From Priapulus caudatus (lineage: Eukaryota > Priapulida > Priapulimorpha > Priapulimorphida > Priapulidae): DNA of 64,000 nucleotides. The DNA is taken from assembly GCF_000485595.1 (NCBI RefSeq), contig NW_014577117.1, positions 557,839 through 621,838 on the forward strand, given 5' to 3'. The notes beneath the pieces were generated by a model. The model was not told where the DNA came from and did no database searches. It saw only the letters and a list, made by a program, of their open reading frames with translations. Numbering within the stretch: the first letter of the stretch is position 1; each line of letters starts with the position of its first letter. Below are positions 22,303-31,985 of the stretch, one piece after another. A program made the translations under genes and the position numbers.

Positions 22303-22939
22303 AATATATATTTGACTTAAAGGGAAAAACATAAAGCAAATCAAGACATGATTTATTGGATACTGTACACTAAATGAAACTGAATCAGGTTAAATTAATA
22401 TTCGAACGTTCCTTAAAAAAAACTGCCACTGGCTTTACTGGTACTGTATTACCATGCAGGTATAACATATTTACATCGAAATCAAGAGGGATGCAATGGG
22501 ACAGCTTCGGCCAAAGCTTCAACTCCCTCACAAAAGTAATACAGAGAGCATCATAAAAAAGTGAGCATTGCAATTTTTTTAATAACATGACAATTCTACA
22601 GAGTTCACACTAATTTCATACAAATGTTGAGAAAATTTACACAAATAGCTGACGGTCTTTCCAATTGAATGACTCTCTTGGCAGTAAAAGCATTTCATGC
22701 TTGAGTGTGCTCGGGCTTTTGTTTCATAAAAAACTGCTTTTTCAGTGGCGGGAAATTGCCTGGGTAGACTATTGTACACTCAGGCTTGACAAGATTTATT
22801 GGCAAGAGTACATTTAGAGCGAAATGTTGTAAATTAGGCCTGCCAAAGTTTTACAGGAATTTGTTTAAAAAAGAAGGCAATATAGACAAAAAGCCTAGAG
22901 GAAAACGTTTTGAACTACCTAGTACTTCCATCCTTGATT
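22303..22939. other. Non-coding stretch
   Basis: AT-rich sequence without recognisable genes or clear repeats up to the 5'-truncated gypsy fragment. Confidence 0.4.
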
Positions 22940-24866
22940 CGAAGTATGCTGCATAGACGGATGGCGAATTACGCTGGCAGGGTCGCGCTTCCTGTCCTCT
23001 TGTGAGCAACGATACGCACACATCGAGGGCGAGGCACTGGTCGTGGTGACGGACCACAAACCCTTGGTCAAAATCCTGAGAGACCGAACCCTCGACGAGA
23101 TCTCAAACACACGTCTGTTCCGATTGAAGCAGAGAACCCCCCTTTGGCACTTCCGTATCGCCCACCTACCTGGCAAGACGAACTTCGCTGCCGACGCAAC
23201 ATCTCGTCATCCATCCCCATCCAGCGAGATGGCAAGTATCGGTGTGGGAGACGTGGTTGAGCCAGCGATCTCAGCGGCAATCCGACGTGAAACTGAGAAA
23301 CTGTCCTCTATCTCTTGGCAGCACATTGCCATAGAGTCTGAGAAAGACGATTCTATATCCGCCCTTCACGGTGCAATTGAGAATGGATTCCAGGAGAGTG
23401 ACCGCCTCCTCCAACACGTTGCGCCCTATTGGCAATAGCGTGACGGCCTCTTCGTCCTAGACAACGTCGTTGTGTATGAGGATCGTGTTGTGGTGCCGCC
23501 ATCACTCCGCCGTTCCGTGCTGAAGAACTTGCATGCAGCTCACCAGGGTGTGTCGTCCATGGAACTTCGCGCACGAGCCATGATCTTCTGGCCTGGCATC
23601 ACTGCCGATATTCACAAAATCCGCGCGGAATGCCATGAGTGCAACAAGAATGCTCCTTCCCAAGCACCTCTTCCGTCCACGCCGGCAACACCACCTTCCA
23701 CACCGTTTGAAGCTGTGTTAGCAGATTTCCTCGATTTTGGTGGGCACCATTACCTCGTGGTGGGAAACCGCCTCTCTGGATGGGTCGAGATTTTTGCGTC
23801 CCCGGTGGGATCGCCATGGGTAGGAGCTATGGGCCTCATTGCAAGTCTTCGCGCATTCTTTGCGACATTTGGGGTGCCAGAGGAGTTATCCAGCGACGGA
23901 GGGCCGGAATTCACCGCCAGTGCCACTCGCGACTTCCTCTACTGCTGGGGCATCAGCCACCGAGTCTCATCCGCTCACCACCCTCAGTCAAATGGGCGGG
24001 CGGAAGTGGCTGTGAAGTCAGCAAAGCGTCTCCTACGGTCAAATGTTGGTCCGACAGGCGTGTTAGACAATGACAGGTTGCTACGTGCACTGCTGCAGCT
24101 CCGCAACACCCCAGATCCGGACTGCAACGTTTCCCCAGCCCAGATCGTCTTTGGGAAACAGCTGCGTGACTCATTCTCTTTCGTTAACCGCCTGGAGAAA
24201 TACTCGAACCCTTTTGTCTGCCCGGAATGGCAAGAGGCATGGCACTCGAAGGAGGTCGCGCTACGAGCGAGATTCGTGAAGTCATCTCAGAGCCTGAATG
24301 AGCATGTGCGCCCCCTGCGTCCCATACATGACGGCGACAGGTGCTTCATCCAGAATTAAGTGGGGAACTCGCCAAAGCGATGAGACCGCACCGGCACAGT
24401 CGTCGAGACTCTTGGCCACGACCAATACCGCATTAAAGTGGACGGGTCCGGGCGCCTCACCACACGGAACCGGAAGTTCCTCCGAGCATTTGTTCCGGCT
24501 TCTACCGAGATTCAGGAACGAGCCCATGCAGAACCATCTATGCCGTCGCTGGCACCACCAGGTCTCAAACCGCCAGATGCTGCCCTGCTTCGTCCTGGTC
24601 TTCCATATGCTGCCCCACGCGATCCGTGCACGGACACGCCTTGTGTTGCGCCGCCGAGTCTTTCCGCACCACATGAAAGGCCGACAGATGACGATCTCCC
24701 AGCAGCCACTCTATCGCTGCCTACCCTGGCCCCTGCATCGCCTCCACATGGTCAGCCACCGCCACTCAGCGATGCTTCGCCTCCCGCGCCATCACTGCGC
24801 CCTCGCCGTACGATTCGCCAGCCTCGCGTCTATAAACCAGAGACCGGCCACTGGATTTCTCCTTGA
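22940..24866 (+). pseudogene. pol: Gypsy element 3: RNase H and integrase part of pol, one frame with three stops
   Basis: Integrase inserts retrotransposon cDNA. The fragment is 5'-truncated: it begins inside RNase H (SSCEQRYAHIEGEAL, then VVVTDHKPLVKIL with the segment between them deleted, then LPGKTNFAADATSR). In the same frame come an HHCC zinc domain (HAAHQG, CHECNK), the integrase core with D (VLADFLDF), D (SSDGGPEF) and E (AEVAVKSAKR), and a C-terminal tail ending in RRTIRQPRVYKPETGHW. Stops are TAG 23436-23438, TAA 24357-24359 and TGA 24381-24383. Otherwise the frame is preserved for 1.8 kb, so it died recently. This is a different lineage from element 1 by its tail. No LTR flanks it; a purine-poor AT tail follows. 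Confidence 0.9.
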
Positions 24867-25290
24867 GTTCGCGGCGTTGCCCCCTTGAACTGGGGCACTG
24901 AGTGACGCTAGTGTTGCGCTTTTAATTTGAATTTTAAGTAGGCTAATATTTTAATTATGTGCTTGCCTATATTGTATTTGTAAAATTACAGTTTTGAGTG
25001 TTGTTCCTCTATTACCTCGTTGGAGGTTCGAGTGTAAATAAAATCTAAATCTAAAAACTAAATCATTGTGATGTACGCACATACAGACGCACTGTATTTA
25101 CAATCAGACATACGCTATTAATATATCAGTTATACCAGCTAAACATGTCAGCATATAACTATTTTACTATCAAAACATTAATGGACGAACTGAAGAGGTA
25201 TGACGCAAGAAGAAGTATGTTTGCGAGAAAGTGGTAAAATTAGGCAATTAACAATCATGATATTGATGACCGAAAGACCGATTGACTTCC
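24867..25290. other. 3' tail of gypsy element 3 and AT-rich flank
   Basis: After the pol stop there are about 190 bases ending in 'aataaaatctaaatctaaa' (about 25038-25060). No LTR can be recognised. The tail could be the 3' part of a transcript including a polyadenylation signal. The remaining bases show nothing. Confidence 0.4.
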
Positions 25291-25294
25291 GGTA

Positions 25295-26956
25295 ATGTGC
25301 CCAGTGAATAAGACGTGTTATACATCGGCTCCCATATATTTTGAGAAAGTTAAAGGAAAAGTATCCAAAAATCGACATATTATGCGTGGAGCTAAGCAGA
25401 AGGTCTCGAAAAACTCCATGCACAACTACGTGACGAGGCAAAACAAGGAACGAAAAGAGACAGTGGATATTTCTATGAACGCTGAACCCGGCACTTCAGT
25501 TAGCATGGCTACTGCAATGGCGCACGATGAAGCAGGTGCCGAGGTCACGAACGCGGAGCTGCGAGAACTCATCGTCGGCCAAATGGCAAGTCTGAATAAC
25601 AAATTAGAAGCGGGGTTTTCCGACGTCACAGAGAAGATCACCACTTTAACCGAAATGAAAGTGCCAATGACACTGTAGCTCACCACAAAAAAGGACACAA
25701 ATGAGTGAGTAAGAAGAAGTCAGTTTTAATTGAGCAACCATCGACGTACATTATAGAAACGATTGCCAGCTGTATATCGCTATAATAATTTATAAATCAA
25801 AATGAATCACAATTTGTCACCGTAGATGGCGCTATACCCGCTTTGTAGCGATGGCTTTGAAATAAATATGTCATGCTGCGTTCCGACATGTTTTGTAAAT
25901 CTTTACTCTAAAATAGACGTTTTATCGGCAGGGTGGAAAGGAAATACCAATTTTGCATTAAAGATATTGTCAATGAAATCTTGTAAAACGAACCAGACGA
26001 GTGTGACACCACAGACTGTTTGTGTCTAAATAATATGCTATATAATTGCCAAACCCTACCTAATTTGCATAATTTTTTTTAAAGATGAAACCCCCTAGCC
26101 CTTATTCATTCACATACCAAAAATGAGCAAAATCCGTTTGAACCTGAACTGACTAATGGCAATTCCCATTTTTGCCAAAAAATTGCCGTGGCTCGAAAGT
26201 ACGTCAACTGGCGTGCTTCAAAATAGGACGTTTAATATGGGAGCATAGCAGTAACAACTATACCCAATTTCAAACATGTGGGCCAAAGGGTTCCTGAGCT
26301 ATCGTTGACCGAAGCGAAATGTTGACGGACGGATGGACGGATGTACGACGGACGACGACCCATGGCAATAGCTCAGCTTGACGATGTCAAGGTGAGCTTA
26401 AAATGGAAAACCTAGAGATGGAGACTCGGTTAAAATAAACCAGAGCGGAGATCGAGCACAGCTACAAAATCTAGCACAAGAAGTCGAAACACTAAAGCAG
26501 TCGCTCCTCCATACGCAAGTCCACGGCAGAAAGTATAACCTCCTTATCTATGGAATCGAGGGATACGAGAGTGAACCAACACGCACTATAGAAAGAATTA
26601 AAAAATTTGCAGTCGATGACCTAAAACTGGAAGAACAATACGTGATGCAATTATCAATCCGCAACGCACATCGCCTGAGGAAACGGGACAACGGACCCAC
26701 ACCGATAATCGTCGTTTTCGGATACTGGACGGAGAGGGAAACTTTCTTTCGTTCAGCGAGAAACCTCAAAGGCACCCGAATGAATGTACGCACGGATCTA
26801 CCCCCAGAATTGAAGCAGCGAAGATACGAACTAAACCGCGCCGCATACGAGATTCGCCAACAAGAACACCTGCACACGCGCATTATGGAGAAAGGCATAG
26901 ACATTTGGTTGGAGACTAGGCGGAATGTGAGTGAAGCGTGGCGAAAACGAGAGTAG
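25295..26956 (+). pseudogene. LINE ORF1 (L1/Tx1-type), split by a 0.74-kb insertion
   Basis: ORF1 proteins of L1-like elements bind RNA through a coiled coil and an RRM. The first part (25295-25660) has a basic N-terminus, an alanine- and glutamate-rich linker and a short coiled-coil start (ELRELIVGQMASLNNKLEAGF). The second part (about 26400-26956) continues with heptad-like sequence, then NLLIYGIEGYESEP, NAHRLRK, TPIIVVFGYWTERETFF and RTDLPPELKQRRYEL, the ordered blocks of an L1-type RRM and C-terminal domain. Frames 2 are used on both sides of the insertion. Stops occur in the coiled-coil part. ORF2 does not follow; an endonuclease fragment of a similar element is at 31427. Confidence 0.75.
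25661..26400. mobile_element. 0.74-kb dispersed repeat, copy 1, inserted in LINE ORF1
   Basis: Almost the whole length matches 33588-34260. The left end has 'tgtagctcacc' and the right end 'ggtgagctta', a 9-bp inverted pair (gctcacc/ggtgagc). Near the right end are GGAC/GGAT tandem tetramers. No long ORF is present, so it looks like a non-autonomous DNA element. It splits a LINE ORF1, which shows it is a later insertion. No target duplication could be fixed. Confidence 0.75.
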
Positions 26957-27722
26957 CCAGTTTAGGCACGAACTATACGTTCTTCGAGGTGTGTACAGTT
27001 TATGTCAGGGCTGTGAACTAAGTCATACATAATTTAATTACTCCGTATATTCCATTTACAGTATTTATTACTACTCGCTAGCGCTATCAACACTGACAGA
27101 ATCATTTATCTACACGTATCAGTTGACTAACTACTAATTTAGCGCCAAAAACAAAACATACAATCCACGAACGCTCAGCTTATGTACATGCCATAACACT
27201 GTACTAGCTAGCCAAGCAAAGCCCGTATGTGTGGTACTGAATCCTGGGATTCCCTAACCTTGCTGATCAGCTGTACCTGTATGGTGAGATGCACGATACA
27301 CGCAGTCAAGCTGTATTTGGATTGCCATTGGGTCAACACAACGCCATCCCGGGGAATAGTCGTGCTATAGACACTTTTGTGCAGCACGACCGTTCCCCGG
27401 AGTGACGTATTTTCGAGGGGGTTTAAACGTCTAAGTCCCTATTTTTGCTTTACCTTATTGCCACGGTGTGAATGTTTCATATCGAAGTATGCGCCACATC
27501 GGCACTTGTATAACAAATGCCATAGTAAATACGACGTTTTTTACTAATGTTTTTACGTATATACGTAATACCTCGTCGTATTACAGCTGTAAATGTGGTC
27601 ATCATGTAAGACATTTGTAATGATAGTTATGAGTCGACTCAGACGTGCTGTCTACGCAGTCTATAGAGTGAGTAGTTTGACAAGTAACTCATCGCTCTAG
27701 TCATAATATATATATATATATA
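26957..27722. other. Non-coding stretch ending in an AT microsatellite
   Basis: No gene seen. The last 16 bases (27707-27722) are alternating T and A directly before the LTR of element 2, which hides any target duplication. Confidence 0.45.
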
Positions 27723-28551
27723 TGTAGCGAATTCGACCCGCCGTACAACATGCACTATAGCATGCGTCAGCATTGCTTCAACCTTGAAGACGAACGGCTT
27801 CGTAGCCACGTGAGCTAGCAGCAGATTGGAATGGAAAGCCATGCTGCACCACTTGACCTATGGTTTAATTGGACGGGACACCTGCAGGTCGCACGTGGGG
27901 GTCACATGACTGTGACCACGTGATGTCCCCACGGCTGTATATATAAGCTGCGGCGTCCAGCTCCAAAGCAGCACAAGGCCAGCTTGGCTCAGGCAGGGAA
28001 GCTCGCACTCTCCCACTGCTCTCTAGCTGCTGGTGGCTTGTCCGCCCTGCTAGTTGACCATGTAGGGTGTAGGAGAGCTTAGTCAGAAGTCTGCGACAGC
28101 ACACACCACGCAGGACGAGGATCACGCCGCTTGCTGCCTCCTTCCTGACTACGGAGCACACAACGCAAGACGAGGAACACGCCACCTGGTGAGCATTAGC
28201 AATGAAGCTTTCACCCTCCCACTGATCTCTAGCTCCTGGTGGCTTGCCCGCCCTGCTAGCCGACCATGTAGGGTGTGGCCGATTGGCTAAGAACTGCTCA
28301 CCACTGTATTCGGGCCTTCAGCACAAAGTAACGTGTGTTTACGGGGTTTTATCTGCCGCTGGCCTGGTGGTCAACGGTGTATAATAAAAGCCCCGGCATA
28401 CCCGGTGTGAATACCGTTACGTTGTCGTTGTGTCTTGTGAGTTACGTGTGGATTCCGTTAATCCAGTGGTCGATCCTGTTAATGAACTATACCCGGGCCG
28501 AACATCAAGCCCGGGATAACGTCTTGTCGGCAAAAAGGCAAGTTCGTTACA
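27723..28551 (+). mobile_element. 5' LTR of Ty3/gypsy element 2 (829 bp)
   Basis: It begins TGTAGCGAATTCG and ends GTTCGTTACA. The TATA box (tatatataa, 27938-27946) is preceded by two CACGTG E-boxes and a CACATG within 60 bases. AATAAA is at 28383-28388. The primer-binding site starts two bases after the end. Two similar blocks, 'ctcccactg.tctctagct.ctggtggcttg', at about 28010 and 28218 show an internal duplication of roughly 205 bp. Confidence 0.9.
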
Positions 28552-28552
28552 G

Positions 28553-28571
28553 TGGTGCCGTGACCAGGATT
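28553..28571 (+). other. Primer-binding site of gypsy element 2 (tRNA-His type)
   Basis: The sequence tggtgccgtgaccaggatt follows the LTR after one base. It matches the complement of a tRNA ending in GGTCACGGCACCA. I assign tRNA-His from memory of animal tRNA-His 3' ends. Confidence 0.75.
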
Positions 28572-28614
28572 AACGTTTGAATCCGCGTAACCGTAAGACA
28601 GCCCAAGTGAGTCA

Positions 28615-29877
28615 GTGAGTGAGTTCTCGACTGGTGCAACTGGACTCGCCTGGTGGTACTTGCACGCCGAACAAGCGATGCTTCTTACCTCCCGTGTGCG
28701 GCAGGCAAGACGCCAAGAGCTGCGCAGCATTGTTCGCGATGCTTACCGTCAGCCGGCCACAGCTGGTTTAACACCGGGGAATTCTCGATCCCCTCGAGTT
28801 GCCGAGCAAGTGCCTGTTCCTGCACCGGCCGTGGAAGGGAGAAAGCTCGTCCCAGCTGCCTCCGTCTTGACTCCACACCGCTCGCCCGTCGGGCCAGACG
28901 AGAGGGACCAAGGTGGTCTTAGAGGAGGGAACTCTACGGTGGGTGCCTCCGGCGGGCTGCTGTGTGCCTTCACCACGTTTTCTGGTGAAGAAGGTGAATC
29001 CGTGAACGATGTCATCCAGCATTGCGATGACATGACCCAGCGTTATGACTGGAGTTACGAAGAAGAAGTCGATTATATGGCAGGGGGACTAGCTCGTGAA
29101 TGTTTGGGCGTATGTGGCCATGGAACAGAGTGGACCCGCTGTGCATTGCACACTAAATACGCTTATGGGATACCAATTGCACCGGTGGACCCGTGCGTTG
29201 CATGCTATCCTGAATCTGCCATAGCCAGTGCTTGGCCCGATGCAAAGCCAAAACCCGTGAGCAGAGCGGTTGTGTGTGCCATCTCCAGCCAGAAAGTACG
29301 TCCGAAGACGGAAGACCACTATAAGGATCAACATCATCATGGGGTCGATCACCATCAGCCAACACCGGGGCAAGCTTCTACAGCACGCAGTCCCGTGTTG
29401 CTGCCAGATAGGCTGCGACCTTTAGCTCTGCGGCAGAACTGGCCACCAACTAAGCCGCCATGGAGAGAATGCGTGGAAAAGCCCGGTGAATACAACTGTA
29501 GCAGTTATGGGCGTTTCACTCATAAACTTGGCCAGTTTCTCCGCCACGCAACACCCCGGTCGTGGGGCCGCCGTAGTTCCTACGGTAGGCAGGGACAGGT
29601 AATGGCTGCTGAGCGACATCGTATGCCTAGCTGTCATCCTGCACGGCGAGGAGATTGCGCCGATTGGCGGGGTTGCTTGATCTGCAGACCACCAGCATCT
29701 GTGCGACCACCAGTCTGTGCGAACCAGCAGAATCCCGGTGAAGGTGCAGGAAAAGACCAGTGTCCCTATGCGCGTCAGCAAAATCCCCGTGCCTGTGAAG
29801 GCACCGATGGCAGGTATAATGCTGGCGCAGAGGAGATCTACACATCGTTGGAATCACCAGGGTTGGAGAGAGGCTGA
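28615..29877 (+). CDS. gag: Gag-like protein of gypsy element 2, 420 codons
   Basis: This open frame begins 44 bases after the primer-binding site, the normal place for gag. It opens with Arg/Gln-rich and Pro-rich sequence (to about residue 110), then a capsid-like stretch FTTFSGEEGESVNDVIQHCD (about residues 125-145) and YDWSYEEEVDYMAGGLA. Later, CSSYGRFTHKLGQFLRHAT looks like a zinc knuckle that lost cysteines. The last 100 residues are rich in Arg, Pro, Gln. The frame is long, but the damaged knuckle and the lack of pol downstream suggest a decayed or non-autonomous copy. Similarity to other gag genes is weak. Confidence 0.55.
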   Translation: MSEFSTGATGLAWWYLHAEQAMLLTSRVRQARRQELRSIVRDAYRQPATAGLTPGNSRSPRVAEQVPVPAPAVEGRKLVPAASVLTPHRSPVGPDERDQGGLRGGNSTVGASGGLLCAFTTFSGEEGESVNDVIQHCDDMTQRYDWSYEEEVDYMAGGLARECLGVCGHGTEWTRCALHTKYAYGIPIAPVDPCVACYPESAIASAWPDAKPKPVSRAVVCAISSQKVRPKTEDHYKDQHHHGVDHHQPTPGQASTARSPVLLPDRLRPLALRQNWPPTKPPWRECVEKPGEYNCSSYGRFTHKLGQFLRHATPRSWGRRSSYGRQGQVMAAERHRMPSCHPARRGDCADWRGCLICRPPASVRPPVCANQQNPGEGAGKDQCPYARQQNPRACEGTDGRYNAGAEEIYTSLESPGLERG

Positions 29878-30096
29878 CGCAACAATCTGCAAAATGTTGC
29901 AGCTGGAAGCAGAGCTTCGCCTTGGCTCATTAGGTTGGCTGCCGGTGCATACAAGGGCCAGGCATATTGGTACCTGTGGGATCAGAAGAGCGGAAGACAC
30001 GGAATCCTCTGCCAGCGTTGGAAATCGGCGGGTGAGCATAACGGCGGAGGCAAGTACCACCGTACCAACCGTAGTCAACACAAGCCCTAGTGGAGT

Positions 30097-30297
30097 GTCA
30101 GGCCGGATGAGGATAGCCCTGCCACGGCAATTGGCAAGCCGTGCAGCCTGTGCCAAGTGGAGGGTCAGGCCGGATGCGGATAGCCCCGCCACGGCAATTG
30201 GCAAGCCGTGCAGCCTGTGCCAAGTGGAGAGTCAGGCCGGATGAGGATAACCCCCGCCACGGCGTTTGGCAAGCCGTGCAGCCTGTGCCAAGTCGTC
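30097..30297. repeat. 67-bp minisatellite, three copies
   Basis: Units start at 30097, 30164 and 30231, each with 'gtcaggccggatg.ggata', 'gccacggc..ttggcaagcc' and 'gtgcagcctgtgccaagt'. Copies differ by a few bases. Since 67 is not a multiple of three, one reading frame cannot be kept through the array. Confidence 0.9.
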
Positions 30298-31200
30298 TGT
30301 TAGGATGGACTCCGTGCCAATAGTGAGCTGCGAATAGTAGACGAGAATGAGTAGACGGTTGCTGGAATGGGAGGATTTATCCTTCCCAAGCCCCAGACGT
30401 ATATCCTTGTTCTGAAGGGAACCGTGTGATAAACCCGGCAGGCAGGCACATAAGTCTGTTCTCGTCCCTGCGAGCACTTCATTGGCGGTCTGGGCAGATA
30501 GTTCGTCGGACGGCCGTCAAAGAGCCTAGAAGTCAGATAGCCACAGAGCACACTGCGGGGTGACGAGCTGTACGAGCACGAGCGAGAGTCACGCCTCCCC
30601 CGTCGGTATGCTACGCCAGTATAATGGATGATGACAGGCAGATGCCGATCAAGCACGCTGTTGCTCCCATACAGGGTATGGTGGATCACCGGTGTAAGGA
30701 GATCAAGGAAGGAAACTGTCATATATTTGCCCTGAACAAAGAAGTGGCGACCCCTTCCCATGCAAGTAAAGCGCTCTTGGACAGAGACATTCACGCCACC
30801 ATACCGACTCACCGGTTGGGCGGACAGTGGTCTGATCTTGCGATATGACCGTCCCCATCTATCATAAGTAGGTAGCTGCTCCCATTTTCTGTAGCTCACG
30901 CCACATAGAAATCTCTAGCTATCTCGCACTCACACGACAATAGCTAGAGTGATAGCAGGGCCCCGCTCCCCGAAAGTAGAGCCCTTATCAGCACCAGCAC
31001 GAGGTAACTGTTTACGTTACCTCCGTTTAACGACGTCTCAGACCGGTCCCAGGCGATCTCGGCTCTGACGTCATAGGATATCGCACCTATTCTGTGGAAC
31101 GCACCACTAGGATGCTGACTCGCGGGTCTTCGCTACGTTTCGTCATGCGAGTTCTGCCATCATTAGGTAGGGTAGCATCAAAATTATGAAAATTTTAACA
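30298..31200. other. Decayed interior of gypsy element 2
   Basis: No protease or reverse transcriptase motif could be read in any frame. Short frames on both strands are not convincing. The stretch is GC-richer than the flanks, like the element's gag. Confidence 0.35.
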
Positions 31201-31257
31201 AAATCATGCTATGAAAAAGTAGCTCTGGCCAAGCTCAAAATAGCTCCCGTAAACAAA

Positions 31258-31307
31258 ATTACGAGAGCTCTTTTTTTCATACAAAATCAAAAAAGAGCTC
31301 TCGTAAT
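31258..31307. repeat. Perfect 19-bp hairpin
   Basis: attacgagagctctttttt (31258-31276) and aaaaaagagctctcgtaat (31289-31307) are exact inverted repeats with a 12-base loop. It lies just before a displaced LTR fragment. Confidence 0.85.
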
Positions 31308-31323
31308 AAAAAAAGTATTTTTT

Positions 31324-31426
31324 AGGCTGCTACGGAGCACACAACGCAAGACGAGCAACACGCCGCCTGGTGAGCATTATCAATGAGGCTTTCACCCTCC
31401 CACTGATATCTAGCTGCTGGTGGCTT
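31324..31426 (+). mobile_element. Displaced fragment of the element-2 type LTR
   Basis: About 100 bases match 28140-28243 ('acggagcacacaacgcaag', 'cctggtgagcatta', 'ggctttcaccctcccactga'). The match ends where LINE sequence begins. It is an LTR-internal piece without its ends. Confidence 0.8.
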
Positions 31427-31985
31427 AATTAATATCTATGGACCCAATGAAGATAACCCAGAATTTTACAAAAATATAAATAATATTATTAGTGATTTTG
31501 AAAATGAGAGTATATACTAATATGTGGAGACTGGAACTTGATAATGAATCCATTACATGATACATATAATTATAAACATGTAAACAACCCTAAAGCTCGT
31601 AAGCAAGTTATATCTATAATGGACGAGAGTTAATAAATATCTGGAGATTCCATGAAAATGAAAAACAATTCACTTGGCACCGCAAAAACCCAATACAAAT
31701 GGCTAGACTCGATTTTTTTTATAACATCCGAAGATATACTTTCTTTGGTAACTGAGGCAAGCATACTTACAAAATATAAATCGGATCACTCTCCAGTTCA
31801 AATAAATATTCAAATCTCTAAACATACAAGAGGTAAAGGAAACTGGAAATTTAATAATTCTCTACTAAGCGATACCAAATTTGTCAAACTAATTAAAGGC
31901 AAGATAAATGAAATTAAATCTCAATATGCAGCCAGTCCTTATAACCCAAATTACGCAAATATATGCCCTACCAAAGACTTACAAA
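31427..31985 (+). pseudogene. LINE ORF2 endonuclease fragment (L1/Tx1-type)
   Basis: The apurinic-type endonuclease nicks target DNA for LINE insertion. Reading across frames gives NIYGPNEDNPEFYKN, a GDWN-like site with lesions near 31530, FTWHRKNP, RLDFF-like and SDHSPVQINI (31790-31810), then GKGNWKFNNSLLSD. These are the ordered endonuclease blocks of L1-related ORF2. Several frameshifts and stops occur before 31650. The reverse transcriptase is absent: sequence changes to copy B of the uncharacterised family at about 31985. The two LINE pieces (25.3-27.0 and here) may come from related elements. Confidence 0.8.

Noticed and set aside
30300-30899. 199-codon minus-strand frame
   Set aside because: No family motif, no repeats elsewhere, and lies in decayed gypsy interior.
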